From positions 248,001-312,000 of the forward strand of contig JAACJM010000030.1 of NCBI GenBank assembly GCA_013368315.1: a DNA stretch of 64,000 bases, written 5' to 3'. A program made the position numbers and the translations under genes. Each line of letters starts with the position of its first letter. The first letter of the stretch is position 1. Origin of the DNA: Tetrapyrgos nigripes (lineage: Eukaryota; Basidiomycota; Agaricomycetes; Agaricales; Campanellaceae). A model generated the notes under the pieces. It ran no database searches and was not told the DNA's origin. It saw only the letters and a list, made by a program, of their open reading frames with translations. Below, piece by piece: positions 22,846 to 35,322 of the stretch.

Positions 22846-23945
22846 TTAGACTGTTAAGGAATGCTTCAGTAAAATGGACAAAACTTTCAACGATAATAAA
22901 CACTCACGTCCGGTGAACTTCCTAATACCGTCACCAATCTTGTCCGCGGTCGACTCATCCTATAAACGGAGGTGATACTTGAGAACCATATCGCGTAGAG
23001 ACATAGGGAAAGATAGAAACTCACGATGTTATACCCAGCTTTCTGAGCGGCAAAGGAAATACCTTTGTCAACCATGTCATTATGAGAGCCAGCAGTCTTC
23101 GAGCTGGTGTTATAGGCAGAGTCTCCAGAAGATCCATAGGAGCTCTGATTGCCGGAACCATACGAATTGTTGTCGCGGTTCTGGTTAGATGAATCAAAGT
23201 CATCACGGCCGCTAGAGCCATAGGAATCAGAGTTGTCGCGGCCGCCAGAACCATAGGGTTTGGAGTTGTCACGGTTGCTAGAACCGTACGTGTTGGATGA
23301 GTTTGAGTCGTCACGGTTGCTAGAACCGTACGTGTTGGACTGGGGGGAGGAGTATGTGTTGGTGTCGTCACGGTTTCCAGAGCCATACGTGTTGGATTGG
23401 CCAGAAGAGTACGAGTTTGAATCGTCGCGGTTGCTAGAGCCATAAGAGGTGTCACGGCCCTGGCTAGAACCATACGTGTTAGACTGGCTCGACGAGTTGT
23501 ACGAGTCGGAATCGCCGCGGTTGGCGCCAGAACCATATGAATCCTTGTTGGAGGAGTAGGAATCAGAGGTGTTACGATCACTGGAGCCGTAGGTGTTGTC
23601 GCTGGAACCATAGGAATCAGAGTTGTCGCGGTTGCTGGAACCGTAGGTGTTGGAGGAGTCGTTTCGGCTGCTAGAGTTGTAGTCGCCGTCGCGGTTTCCT
23701 GAGAAGGAATCCTCGTCACGGTTGTTGGAGGACCCATACCCGCCGCCGCCGCGACCACTGGAGCCGTAAGGGTCGTTGTTGGAGGACCCGTACGTATCCT
23801 GTCCTCCACGACCTCCGGAGCCATAGGTATCGTTGTTGGAGGACCCATACGTATCGGTGTTGGACCCAAAAGAATCTCCTCCACGACGGCCGGAACCGTA
23901 GGAGTCGTTGTTGCTAGAGCCGTAGGAGTCGTCGTTGTAAGACAT
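22846..23945 (-). CDS. Disordered Ser/Gly/Asn/Tyr/Asp-rich repeat protein, longer copy
   Basis: Exons 23945-23025, 22959-22908 and 22850-22846 give 325 residues. It opens MSYNDDSYGSSNNDSYGSG and continues in repeats built on TYGSSNRDDSNS, YGSGGRGG and SDSYGSS. The C-terminal tail VDKGISFAAQKAGYNI plus DESTADKIGDGIRKFTGL is nearly the same as in the 210-residue paralogue at 12167-12924. Tail and termini are conserved while repeat number differs, as expected for slippage or unequal exchange within the repeat. The final exon is again five bases. Cellular role is unknown; there is no signal peptide or membrane segment. Confidence 0.8.
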
Positions 23946-23984
23946 GGTGGGTTGGAATGGGTCGATAGCGGGTTTTGTGCCGAC

Positions 23985-23991
23985 CTTTATA
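23985..23991 (-). promoter_or_regulatory. TATA box of the longer disordered-protein gene
   Basis: Minus-strand TATAAAG lies about 40 bases upstream of the ATG at 23945, matching the paralogue's promoter. Confidence 0.55.
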
Positions 23992-24397
23992 TGACGACGT
24001 TAGCCCTTTGCAGACAGGAACAGGGGTGAATGATGGTATGGAAGCCTATCACGGTATCCCATTATCACCGAGTCAAGCAGGAACTGTTCGTGATCGGTAA
24101 TGGTGGTGATTCAGGTTGTAAACTCTTGGCAAGGTCCACATTGCGACCCACGTTGCTTCAGCTGGACGATCTTGACGATGCCGCATTCCTTGACGTCCGC
24201 ACTGGGCTGTCCTGCTTCCGTTGGCTTGCAAGAGATAGTAGGGCAGACTTGGGGTAGGTGAGAGTGGAGCACACCCCTGAGTCACATTCGTCAAGATGCC
24301 CGTTCTAAACCATCGAGACTGTCAATTACACTCTCATATAACCCAATATTGGCTGATATCACTTTGACAGTTGGCTCCAGTACTTGATTGTAAGCAC

Positions 24398-24472
24398 ATA
24401 GTTCCGAGGCCTGTGCCACTGCACTAAAAGGCAGATTTATGAAGTAATACTACTTCATAAACTCGGAACTAT
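24398..24472. repeat. 75-base perfect-ended foldback
   Basis: The ends are ATAGTTCCGAG and CTCGGAACTAT, an 11-base perfect inverted repeat. Inside, TTATGAAGTA and TACTTCATAA form a second perfect stem around ATAC (24437-24460). It is not found at the matching place in duplication copy 1. Confidence 0.75.
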
Positions 24473-24608
24473 ATATAGACACTACAGGAACCCTGGGAAC
24501 TCCACCTTGGAGGCCAGCGGGCCGCCGCGCCGTAAGCAGCATGCTTACATTGATATCATCAAAAAGCGAAGCAGGTCCATGAGAAGGAACAGTCGGCAAC
24601 GCAAAAAG

Positions 24609-24681
24609 TGGTTCAGCCCGGGATCGAACCGGGGACCTTGTGTGTGTGAGACACAAATCATAACCACTAGACCACTGAACC
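24609..24681 (-). tRNA. tRNA-Val (anticodon CAC)
   Basis: The 73-base cloverleaf is complete. The acceptor stem is GGTTCAG with CTGAACC and discriminator A. The D arm lies within TGGTCTAGTGGTTATGAT. The anticodon stem is TGTGT/ACACA around the loop CTCACAC, giving CAC after U33. The T arm is CCCGG-TTCGATC-CCGGG. There is no intron and no encoded CCA. A T-rich run follows at the 3' end (TTTTTG), suitable for RNA polymerase III termination. A truncated copy lies at 14056-14082. Confidence 0.95.
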
Positions 24682-26932
24682 GCACTGAAAATTTACTTCC
24701 TTTACTGTACAGGTCTAGATCGCATTCCTTCCCTCGCACTTCTGAAGACATTCAAGTATCGACCTCGACTACTTCAGTTGCGCAGTAACACCTCCTACTT
24801 TACTAGTGATCCTCGTTACCATTTCTCTGAACTACATAGCAAAAGGCTCAATCAAAGTCATATTCAAAGATCCGAAAACATACTATAATACTGGCTACTA
24901 GATAGTACGTATACGGAAATCGTACTGAAAGCTCGTTTAGTAATTACGAACATCTGTCTGAACTTGTGTGTATACTTCAATACCCGCATATACTTGAATA
25001 AAAACTGACCTAGCATTGTTAACAAGCTTACTGTAATCAAGTTCCAGGCTGCGGCGTTTGTTCTGCTTAATGCACTTACATACATGTTGAGAGACAGCTG
25101 ACCCGGAAATCACCTTACTGTATACCTGTCCTGGTTCGAGACTTTTCAAAACTCCGCTTTGTAGGCGCGCTGTGTATGTAGAAATCTTGGGCAATCGACA
25201 ACAAATTCGGAAATTTCTCTGACTAGTAGGTTGGGCCCCGGCTTCTGGATTTCAAAATGGCTGATCGACACAAGATTAGGAAGTATCTTACCATGCGCGA
25301 GCTTCCTGTCTTCATACTGAGTCAGGAGGCTTTCTCCGACTCAGGTTCCTGGACTGTCAAAACAACTACTACAGGTTTCGATAGGGAGCGGGGACCTACC
25401 TGTATGCATTTCCTTTCAAGTTCTAGGTTCGAACCAAGTATTCCGCTTGCTTGTGACTAAGTGCAAGCCACCTCGAAAGACTCGCTTGCAAGATTCCACT
25501 AAGATACACGGACATTAAACTCCCTGTATATAGTGGCGGCGCCCCGCTCGTTTAAGCCCAGAGAGCCGCGTGGCCTTAATTAGTACTCGTAACTAACTTT
25601 GTTATCTACATTGATCTGGCTCTACCAGTCAAGTTCATTTCGATCAGGTCGACATTCAAGTCATTAAGCATCCAGATGACTCGAACTCCTCGGTTCTCCA
25701 CGTAGATCCGCTTGTGTCGAAGTCGAAGTCGATACATGCGCAGTAAGCACTACTTACGTTCAAGATCCTCGTTGTTTCCTAGGACCTGAACTAATTTTAT
25801 TGAGCTGGGGGTCTCCGTCTGTTGCTTTTACATGTATGTGTAGCTCAGGCCGTAAGTCCTGTAAGTACGTACATATAGCTAATTCGCTGAGCTCGAAAAT
25901 CTTTCGAGGGTTCTCGGTGGAATGACAAATCTAGTTCTCCCAGCCACGCCCACGGCACCCGATTACTTAGATTATCGCATTTCCTTTGTCTGCTGCCAAT
26001 CTTTACAGCGTATCAATTTCCTCATCAATTGTCGGATGGAAACTGAGTTCGATTCGGCAGATCAGCAGCGGATGCTTTGAAGTAAGTTGCAACCAGACTC
26101 GACTATAAGCTAGAGCTTTGGCTTTTCCCGATAGACTTAAAAGAGGGAACGATCTAAGCTTTGAAGACTAGTCAGTCACCCATCACGGTCTGCTGACATC
26201 CCATTCCAATTTTGTTACTTGGCCAACCCGATGTATCGAATGGCAAGGCCTGCGTTACAGTTGTGAGATTCGTTTGGATTGTAGGGTATTCCCGAGTACT
26301 GAAGGCCTCTCTCCATCATCATCAACGAAGAAATAAGCACCCCCAAACCATGAGTTATTGCTTCGAGAAAAAGGCACTAGTCTATGTCATCGAATCTAGG
26401 CACATGTTATTTTCATTTTGCCTCGAACTTTCCTCCTGGTTGACGTGTGGAAGTGAGCTCAGCGATGAATCATTGAACAAGGGCATTGTCTTTGACATCA
26501 TCGCACGAGAATCAGCCCTACCCTACACAATTACAACGTTGCTTTCACCTGAACGCCTGCCTATCCAGAGGGACTAGTGGATTGTACCAATGCTTGCTGT
26601 ACATAAACCCAAGATTATCCGGGATAACGGCACGTCAATTCCGAGTGCCTTTTTGTTCTTGTCTTCATCATGTTTTTCCGATTCTCTCACAACATCTACC
26701 CACCGACGACCCCCAAATCAAAAGTCTAAATGGCGATCATCACTTTCAAAGACCGCGAATATAAGCGGTATGGAGGACACGCACTAGTTATCAATAACAT
26801 CAAGACAGAAGATCCCCTAGAATGCATCTCTGATTGTAAGAATCTTAAATGAAGGGACATTGTCAAGAAAGTGTACTCCCTCATTCTGTGCTTCTTAGTT
26901 CAGGATATTTTTGGGATGCTAGCAGCATGTAA
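24682..26932. other. Gene-free stretch right of the tRNA
   Basis: Only short, unsupported open frames are present. No transposon ends, tRNA or conserved protein segment were recognised on either strand. A B-box-like GGTTCGAACC at about 25427 has no cloverleaf around it. Confidence 0.5.
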
Positions 26933-27214
26933 GAGGTTAGGTATGGGCGAGGATGCTTTATCTTTTAATGCGTTCGCTCGGACGACAAGCGAACCATATT
27001 GCTGTATATAGCACACTTAAGGTGTGTGCGACTATGACACGACCGTACAGAAATGTTACGAGAACGGATCATTGAGGTTAGGTATGAGCGAAGGTGCTTT
27101 GTCTTCTAATGCGTTCGCTCGGACGACAGGAGAACCGTATTGCTGTATATAGCACACTTACGGTGTGTGCGACTATGACATGACCGTACAGAAATGTGAC
27201 GAGAACGGATCATT
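26933..27214. repeat. Tandem direct repeat, 2 x 141 bases
   Basis: Unit 1 (26933-27073) and unit 2 (27074-27214) align end to end without gaps by eye and differ at scattered positions. Each contains GCGTTCGCTCGGACGAC, the small palindrome TGCTGTATATAGCA, and an inverted-repeat motif of the form GCACACTTA-GGTGTGTGC. No coding potential was seen. Confidence 0.88.
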
Positions 27215-30200
27215 AGCTTCCAATTGACCTCTGTGGAAATGCCCATGGACATACTAAGGACATATCGGCGTAGTTACCCACTGTGAGTGAGTGAGTGAGT
27301 AACTACGAACCTCGACCATGATGAAGCAAGAAGCAGAAGAAGGCAGCAAAGCGCAAATTTCCGAGAATCTTCCAAAAACATATCATCCCAGCCCTAGGTA
27401 GCAATAGCTTTTTACGTGTACATGTACATCTGTGTACAATGTCCTGAGTGATTATCTTGTTCATCCCGCTATACCTCAGGCGTCCATATATAGCAGATAC
27501 TTGTGTATTGCCAGTGAGAATAGATGGGAATAAGTGGTTGTGATTACTCAGTTATCATTCCCGGCGGCAAGATTCAAGGCAGGCACCAGCAGTAAAGATT
27601 TGTGATAGATACTAGTAGATACTCCAGCCATCTCCAGATGCAATCCAGATGTAAAATCGAGTCTCCAAGCCAAATGTCTAGAGCATTAGTAAATCATCTA
27701 GACTTCCCCAAGAGGAAGAATTCAAGATTCTGTTCAAGTTCTAGAGCATTTTCGACAATTTCCAGCTTCCAGGACGCCACTTCTAAAATTCGCTCTCGCC
27801 ACTCGTTCAAAATGTTCTGGGTCTGATGCTTCAGTTACAAAGACCATGGCATTCAGGATTAGTCCACAACCTCGGGATTCAGTGGATATCTGAAAGTCAC
27901 GATGTACAAGACGTACTCATTGAAATGTCCATGATTCCCGTCTATGATTCCCGATAGTTTTCTGCAAGTTTCTGCCGGTGGTACAAAGATGGGCAATGTC
28001 AAACGCAAATGCCGATATGATTGCGCGGTCTCTCGGTCTGAGTACGTACACTTAACGCGTCCTCCGATAGTCAATGTCATTGAACGGTTGCGGGAGTCGC
28101 CATTCCAGCGTAAAGTGAGCTTTATGATACTTCTGCTTAATCACTGGCTGGCATCTTGATTAATGAACAGATTTCCCAACCTCGAGTCAACTTATTCGTC
28201 TAGATATCACAATACCGCGAGGCGACGAGGCGAGATAAGCAAAAAAAAAAAATAGCACTGCCAAATGGCAAATGCCCATGAGCGGCGACATGAAATCAAG
28301 AAGAAAGTGATTTGGTATTGAACTTTATAGACACCGTCTGAGACGAGTAACATGAATACGTCTTGAATTTATTCGTACTCCACGGCTCAGTTAGATAGAG
28401 ACTTGAAGAAGAAAAATAGCGGGAAGCATTGATTGATGTGCAGAGTCGCGATACGAGACCCAAATGTTGCTATTGGATGAGTAAAGTTTGTTTGATGATA
28501 CCGTATCGCGGAAGTCCGAAAAGCCAGCCATGCGACAATATACGCCAAGTTCCAATAAATTCCTCCCGAAAAACAGCGAATAAGTACATTGAGATGGATG
28601 ATTTCAGCACACTCGGATTGTTGCAGGCGCATGTACATTCCTATGCCGAAAAAAGATTGTCAAGAAAAATCAAGACGACCACGATGAGGGAGCCCTGACG
28701 ACAGCTGACGATCCGGACCGTTGTCTTGTAGCACAAGGATAGGTAGGACTTGGTCTAATAAGTAGTTTTGCGACGTTTTGCGGAGTAGGACGGACACGAG
28801 ACCCAGGGCCAAGGTGTATCCGGCACGTACTTTTTTGCAGACGTGTATAGGGAGTGATCACGGTGTTTGGATAAAACCGAGGAAAATACGGAGAGCCTCA
28901 GGGTGATCAGACAAGGACGAGGTACCCCATCTACGTCAGCGCCTGAGTAGCAGCGCCCGCGCTACGTAAGGTCATTCATCGACGCCATACCCCACTTCTC
29001 CTGTTCTCCATATTATAGACAGGGAAGCGTGGATGAGCGGGATCGGGGAGGCTTTTGCATAGGGATCTGACTCCTCTCTGGGGACAGAGATAGAACGTGC
29101 ATAGTGGATGCATGCGGAAGCCGGGTTGCAAGACTTGCAGTTGAACGTTGAACGTTGGTGCACTGACGACTTACGAACCGTAGTCATGGTGTCGTCTGTA
29201 CAGTGTATAGCTAGCACAGTAAAGGAGAGATCTGCCATAGCAATCAAGCTAGAAGGCAATCCTTCAGACTTCACTGGAATGAATTTCAGAGAGAACGCCT
29301 CGGAGACCACAGAATGAAAAACGTACCCGTTGACAAATTCCTTCTCATAAATTGATCCTCAGCGACATAAATATCGAAAAAACCGACGCTAGTACGAGTT
29401 GGGCGATGGACATCATGATGCATGCCAGTTCTTGTGTGTATCATTCACTGTCCTTCGTTTTTGCATCATTTTGGCCAGCCTTATGGGACGCGGACTCTTT
29501 GACATGAACACATGATAATGAGGGATCCAATTCTGGCAGATGATGAAGTGAAGGTCCGAGTCGGGGAGATATGTACAAGTGGGAGGTCAAAAGTCAATCG
29601 CATTCGGAGCCTATAGGCATTTGTTAGACTTCAATTCAAGAGTCGAGTGGATGGGACAGCCAAGGGGACAGCAACGTGGTGAGCCGATCCGGGTACAAGA
29701 CTGTAGTTCAACCGTCACGTATTTTCTCCGAGCGCGAGAGAGCAGTTCTCATGGAGGTCCAGGACGTGCATGAAAAAGAGACTTGGAATGGCGAAGATTT
29801 GGTGTTTGGTTTTCAAGCAAAGCGAACGCCGATGAATGCGGCGAGGAGCTCTATGATGAAGTACGGGGAGCTCTGAAAATTCCCATACATGACGGAGCCC
29901 AAAAGAAGAGTGAGAAAGAGAGAGCATGGCTAGGATGGCGTGCTGGTACCCTTATATAGCTTGTGTGACCCAGAACAAAGGATACAACGGGCTGTAAAGC
30001 TGTACATAATTTTCTCGACTATGTTGACCCTTGCAGTCCTTACAGTGAGTGTTTTAATTGACCCTGTCTCTTCGGAGAGCAACGACCAATCCTGTTACAC
30101 GCCGTCGATATCAAAAGATGGGAAATACGTTGCACCGTGGTCCGCAAAATACGTATATCGTTCTCCAAGCTCTGGTGGTCCCGGGAAAAAGGCAATCGCA

Positions 30201-33200
30201 GCAGGTACACGAGTCGGATAAAGACATTTGCGTAGCGCATGGCGACGAAATTTAGGGTGCACCTGCTTTTCGGACGGCGGGTAGTCTGGCCTACAGGCGG
30301 CAATTAAATAAAGAGTCGGTAGACAAGAAAATTTCTGTACTGTGAAGAATTGAAGACGGAGAACTAGAACGGCCCTGCAGCAAGGAGGAATTTGCTTCGA
30401 AACATCCGCCAAACGTTGAAGTCTTAGTGATGACGCAGCAGAGGATTGGTAAATTATGATATCTTTTTGCATTTATACATCATATGGAGTAGGATGAAGT
30501 GTGTATGCGATGTCGATGTCGATATTGTAAGGAGCGAAAACCTAAACCCAGATGAAAGACATATACAAGGAGAATAATGACTACAAGCCCAAATGTGAGT
30601 GGATAAATGATACGTCTATGATAATGATGGCGATATCGAGAAGATGCAAGTACCGAAAGCGAATCGACAGCGATGATGTGAGGAGGATAGGGAGGATCAA
30701 TAGGAGGGGACGATAAGGAGTTTTGGAGCCAGCCTAATAGCAATAGGCATTGAAAGTGAATGCAAGATGTGGTGTAGAACCCGGGTGTCTACATAGTCCC
30801 CTGTATGCCGTAGATAGAGAGAGATGGACAGAAAAAGGAAAAACTCTATGTGACCAAGACCAAGAAGAAAGAGAAATATGGTATGAGACAGAACGACTGT
30901 TCATTTTTTGTGCTATAATGCCAACATCAGAAAAAGCTCTCGACTTACCACCGATGAGAGAAACGGAGGCTCACCGGTTTCCGCATCATCAGGGCGGCAT
31001 CGTATTGTGGGTGTGATGGCTGGATGGATATAAAAGACAATGAAAGAATGGAAAAAGACAATGAACACATTGATGGCCATAAACGAGGGGAGAAGAGGAC
31101 TGACAGGCATGGCGTACGAAGCCGGCTGCATATTTGGGGCTTGTAATGAAGAACCCGTTTTTGTTAAGAAGGCTTTTTGCAGCTAGGGAGGATGGCCTGT
31201 CAGCCGGAAGCGAGAAAGAGAGTTGGGACGCGACGGACCTTTGCCTCGCTGTCCTTCGCTATCGGAGCAAACATGCTTGGATGCAGGGAGACATTGGACA
31301 TGCTCGTCGCGTTGGGTAGTGTGTTGAGCGAGTATGAAAGAGAAGGCAGAGAGACGATGTTCCCTTTGTTGTCCCGGGTCGCCATGGAAAGAGAAAGGGC
31401 GAATATAGAAGAAAAGAAAAGAAAGGATAGAAAGAGGACGGAGGGAGGACGAGGAGCGCCCGAGGGTGGTGAAGAAAAACAGGGAGCGGCCAGGGTGAAC
31501 TTATAAGTGTTGCGCCGCGTGACCTCTTTAAGGATGTTTGCTTTGAGCACTTGTTACAACCTGCGATCTTCACATGAGCTAACCTGGTCGTAATGCAACA
31601 TCCCCGTACTCCGGATACGGATACCTTGATAAGCCCTCAGATTCCTACGAATCGCCCTAGATCTCAATTTTATCCTCGGAAAACACCGGTTCTCTCAACC
31701 AAGCCTCGAGGCACCTCCGGCCTATCTTCTTTGCTCTCATACCTGCCACCGTAATTTTGGGGTACTCTTCGCTGCATCTTCCTTCCAGGCTGCCTTTGCC
31801 CTGCACCTCCATGTCCAATACTTCCACCCCTTTCCCAACACGATTTTCCTCCTTCTGGTCTTCAGGCAAATCTTCGGAAATTCCTTGATGCTCCTGCTCC
31901 ACGCAAAAGCTCAGTCGACTTCAGCACGATCCCCTATAGCTTTCGCTCCGACCCTCCGTAGGCGCGAATAACGACCAAGTGTCTGAGTCTTCCATTCATG
32001 ACCTTCGCGAAGGACAACTTGCCGCAGCCCCGTCATCATTCTATGTCATTTTGCCACCAATTTCAATAGTCGTTTGGCTTCTAGCAAGCATGAAGGCAAC
32101 ACGAATGACCTTTTCTCAATGCAAATTAACACTCAATAACATGATGTTATGATGATGCACATGTGCCATGTTCCAGAGCAACACTTGTCTACGACCGCAA
32201 ACCAGCCGCAGACTTGCATCATGAAATCTCCTTCAGGCCTGCATGTGTGACGATGACGCCAAAACATGCAGCTTGCGGTGGTCCACAGTTTCCTTAAAAG
32301 TGCTGTCAACAGACATGGGTACGGGGGTAATCTCCTATCGGTCTCAATGCTAAATCAAATCGTCTACTGGCAGTTTCTTGACGCGTTTACGCGTTTCCAT
32401 CAATCCAGCCGTCTTTTGGTCTCCTATTGGTTGGTCTGCTGGTACTCATAGGCTTTTAATTTCCTCAATTCCCCTTTCCCACTTCCCATTTCCTTTTCCC
32501 CAACTGCTCGCAAGGTACTCCCCCGAGTTCGACCATCCATGTAAATAAATATACTCTGTATGTGTTCACTTCGCCTGGGGTACTAGCTAACTTGACTTCG
32601 AAGGCTATACTCGGTGTCTTTAGACTAGTTTTCTTCCGATCAGCATAGTCAGTTTAGTCCTAAATACAGGCTTTCAATAGAGCGGCATCGTGGTTTGTGA
32701 TTCGTGATTCGAATCGGAAGTTGGTACGCATATGGCATAAAAGTCTCCATTGCCGCTATCCTGTCCAACGCCCGATCCAGCACCATGGCTTTGGGAAGGT
32801 GATGCTCATCTGACCGAGCGTACTGCGCCCATCTTATTATTCTAGCCATTTTATTCAAATTTCACTCCAGTTCACAGTGCGTGTGTGTATGTTCTGACCG
32901 TGGCAGCCTCAAATTTCAGTACGCGTCCCCGGCCACAACAGGGCCCATCTAATATTCAAATTTGGCAACTCAGGCATCATTCGGCGTTCTCCGAAAACAC
33001 CTCGCTGGTCACTAATTTCCACTTTGATTCTACATCAACGAAGTGAGTTGCTGAACTATTGAAGCGGGTCAGTTGGACTACACTGACAGAATGCTTAATC
33101 TCCTTCCTACGTAGGCCGCAATTTATTCAAGGCAGAAGTCACCTTGACTTCTGCCAGGTGCTTCTACCCCTATGGCTTATGATTCTCTGACCCTCCGAAA

Positions 33201-35322
33201 GTTTGACTCAAAGCTGCTCACTGAAGTTAAGTAAAGCCCAGTCAACGTACATCTTGCTTTTCAAATAGCTTACTCTTTCGATTTCTCTCAGCATCTCCCG
33301 GCCAAATCCAGACTAGTCTCGTAGTATAATCTCACATTCATCAAGCTACAAACCGTAAATACCTACACGTTATTTCATAGCTGAGGTCTACGACTGGGAA
33401 ATCAAAGCACTGAACCTCAATCAATTCAAATACCAGAGTTCGTGCGTGGAAGTCCGAGTCTCTTCGTCATTCAAAAATACATCACCGTCTTCCCTTCAAA
33501 CTTTGATTTCAGACTTTAATTCCAGGCTTCTCTCCTTACTTTATAGGAAGCCGGTACCCAACTCTCGATTTGATCCCACCTCGATGAGTGACCTTCTACT
33601 TTTGCTTCTACTACTAACAACTGAGTTCCTGGAACTTCACCATCTGTTGTTAACGTTCATCTCCGCTTTATTTCCAGCCACTGGCATCTCTCTAGTACCA
33701 ACGTCGGCCTCCGTCTCTTGAGAAAAAATGGCTCTCTACATAGAAATGATAGAATTTCTGAATGGTTTGATTCAAGGGCACCCGCCGTTAGCAGACCGGA
33801 AGTATTAGACAGCTTGCCAGTGAGGTACGTATTATTCTGTATAAAAGGTTGAATCTTTTTCCGCCGACCCCATTGCTTGTATTGTGATCTTCATTGCTCT
33901 CAAAACTGTCAGCAACATACCAGGCCACTGTCTACGCCACTGGAAGACAGACACTGGTCGTGTGTGGATTTCCTTGATGGGACTCGCTGTCCTCCTACTT
34001 CGGAAGTTGAACTTCGTCTGCTCTTCACCGAATTGACCCTACGCCCTGCAGTGTCACCGGATCCGCTAAGCTAGGTACTAAGAATACATTGTCCTGTCGT
34101 GCAGATGCGAGTCGCTTTCAGCGTGAATCCTTGCTGAATACATAGAACTTCAGATTTCTTGCGAATCGTGTGCCTCAAGTCAATGAAAAACGATCAACTT
34201 GAATTACCACCGAGATCCTCAAACTCTACCTAGACCTGCCAGTGTAGAGGTTGAGTGCAGCACGTAATTGTTCACGATGGTTTGTTTTCCATGCTACTAA
34301 AAGTACCAAAATACGTTGTACAGTAATATGCTGGCATAGCACTTACATATCATCGTAGTACCTAATCTCGCCTTTCTCGAGAAGAACGGAGTAATATTAT
34401 CTAGATGATTACTCCATCTCCTTCAACACCTATCAAGTTCATATCGATGTGGCTCTGGAATCGGATAGTGTCTCCGGAGTTCTCTTCGCGAGGCTTCACT
34501 GAAGCCTCCAATAAAAGCAACAATCTAATTAATTACTTGAAAACGCGTTCTATTATTGTGAATCATAATGCAGAACCGTCCGGAACATTGAAAGGACGTT
34601 ATTGGCATCTCACTAGCATAATGATTGTCCTATCAGGCCCTCTGCTCTCAGCCTTCATCGCAAGATGTTACGGACTTGACGTTGTCGAGGCAGACCTTGA
34701 TCCCAATCTCTGGTTTCAGATCCATCTTTCTCATTCATCCGTCAATTATCTTAGTTGTCTGACTCGGAAACAGTGACTGATACAAAGCTGGGATCTCCGA
34801 GGAGCAAGTGATCCTCCAAGAAAATAGACTAATGGGTAGGAACAATGCCCGAATGACATGTCGAACAATGTGCTCTATGCTTCTTCAGTTGGGGGATTGG
34901 GTACACGGAAGGGTCACGAGAACAATTTGTTACACAAACGCGTTGCGCAGCTGTGAAAGCTGTCGATGTTGAGTCTATGTATAACTTTGATGCATGTACC
35001 GATGGTTTATTTTCATGCAAAAAGGGGAGGATTTAAGTTGAGGCGGGAGACAAGAGTTCCCGAGGACGGGACTACCACCTGTGCAAGCAGCAACATGAAG
35101 GCCTCATGAAAGGAGCCAATGGTACAATCATTTATTGTTAGACATCTGAAGCAAGGACATACTACGCCTATTATCAGTCCTCACCAATCTTTGAACCACC
35201 ACCGAATCTCCCTCAACATCATAGTATTGTGTTCAAGACAACGTCACCAACACACCGATTCAACGTGTACTTTTTTCTTGGAGACCTTAGCACGGTTGAT
35301 GAAGACCATGTCGATCCAGTCA
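27215..35322. other. Long gene-poor interval
   Basis: About 8 kb without a supportable gene. Many short open frames exist on both strands but none shows family motifs or a joinable exon chain. Part of it, about 28900-31500, is purine-rich on the plus strand (repeated GAGAGAAAG-like tracts), so the minus strand is pyrimidine-rich as in many fungal promoters and leaders. A non-coding transcript or a poorly conserved minus-strand gene there cannot be excluded. The right-hand end should contain the 3' untranslated region of the glycyl-tRNA synthetase gene. Confidence 0.45.

Larger units (their letters stand above)
20940..24681. repeat. Segmental duplication, copy 2
   Basis: This is the counterpart of 10875-14082 in the same orientation, with the disordered-protein gene, its TATA box and the tRNA-Val. 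Relative to copy 1 it has gained a small inverted-repeat element at 21304-21900. Left of that element (20940-21300) nearly all CpG sites of copy 1 have become TpG or CpA. Right of it (21903 onward) CpG sites are kept. At 24382-24545 it has a short piece containing a 75-base foldback where copy 1 has about 595 unrelated bases. Confidence 0.88.

Noticed and set aside
12345..23884. Thr/Pro/Met-rich minus-strand frames at 12345-12872 and 23021-23884
   Set aside because: They are shifted readings of the repeat-coding exons; the in-frame splice to the conserved tail identifies the SYG/N/D frame as the real one.
25410..25460. tRNA-like B box GGTTCGAACC
   Set aside because: The T stem does not pair and there is no matching acceptor or anticodon stem.
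26933..27214. CRISPR-like array
   Set aside because: There are only two adjacent 141-base units with no spacers, and this is eukaryotic DNA.
29940..30221. 93-codon frame with a hydrophobic stretch suggesting a secreted peptide
   Set aside because: The hydrophobic part is not at the N-terminus unless an internal Met is used, no cysteine pattern is seen, and nothing upstream supports a promoter.
30480..31131. Minus-strand frames with hydrophobic segments, possible small membrane protein
   Set aside because: I could not join them with confident splice sites, and the low-complexity pyrimidine-rich composition alone yields Leu/Phe/Ser-rich frames.
34405..34776. 123-codon plus-strand open frame
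   Set aside because: There is no recognisable domain, no joinable exons and no promoter signal; it is compatible with chance in gene-free DNA.
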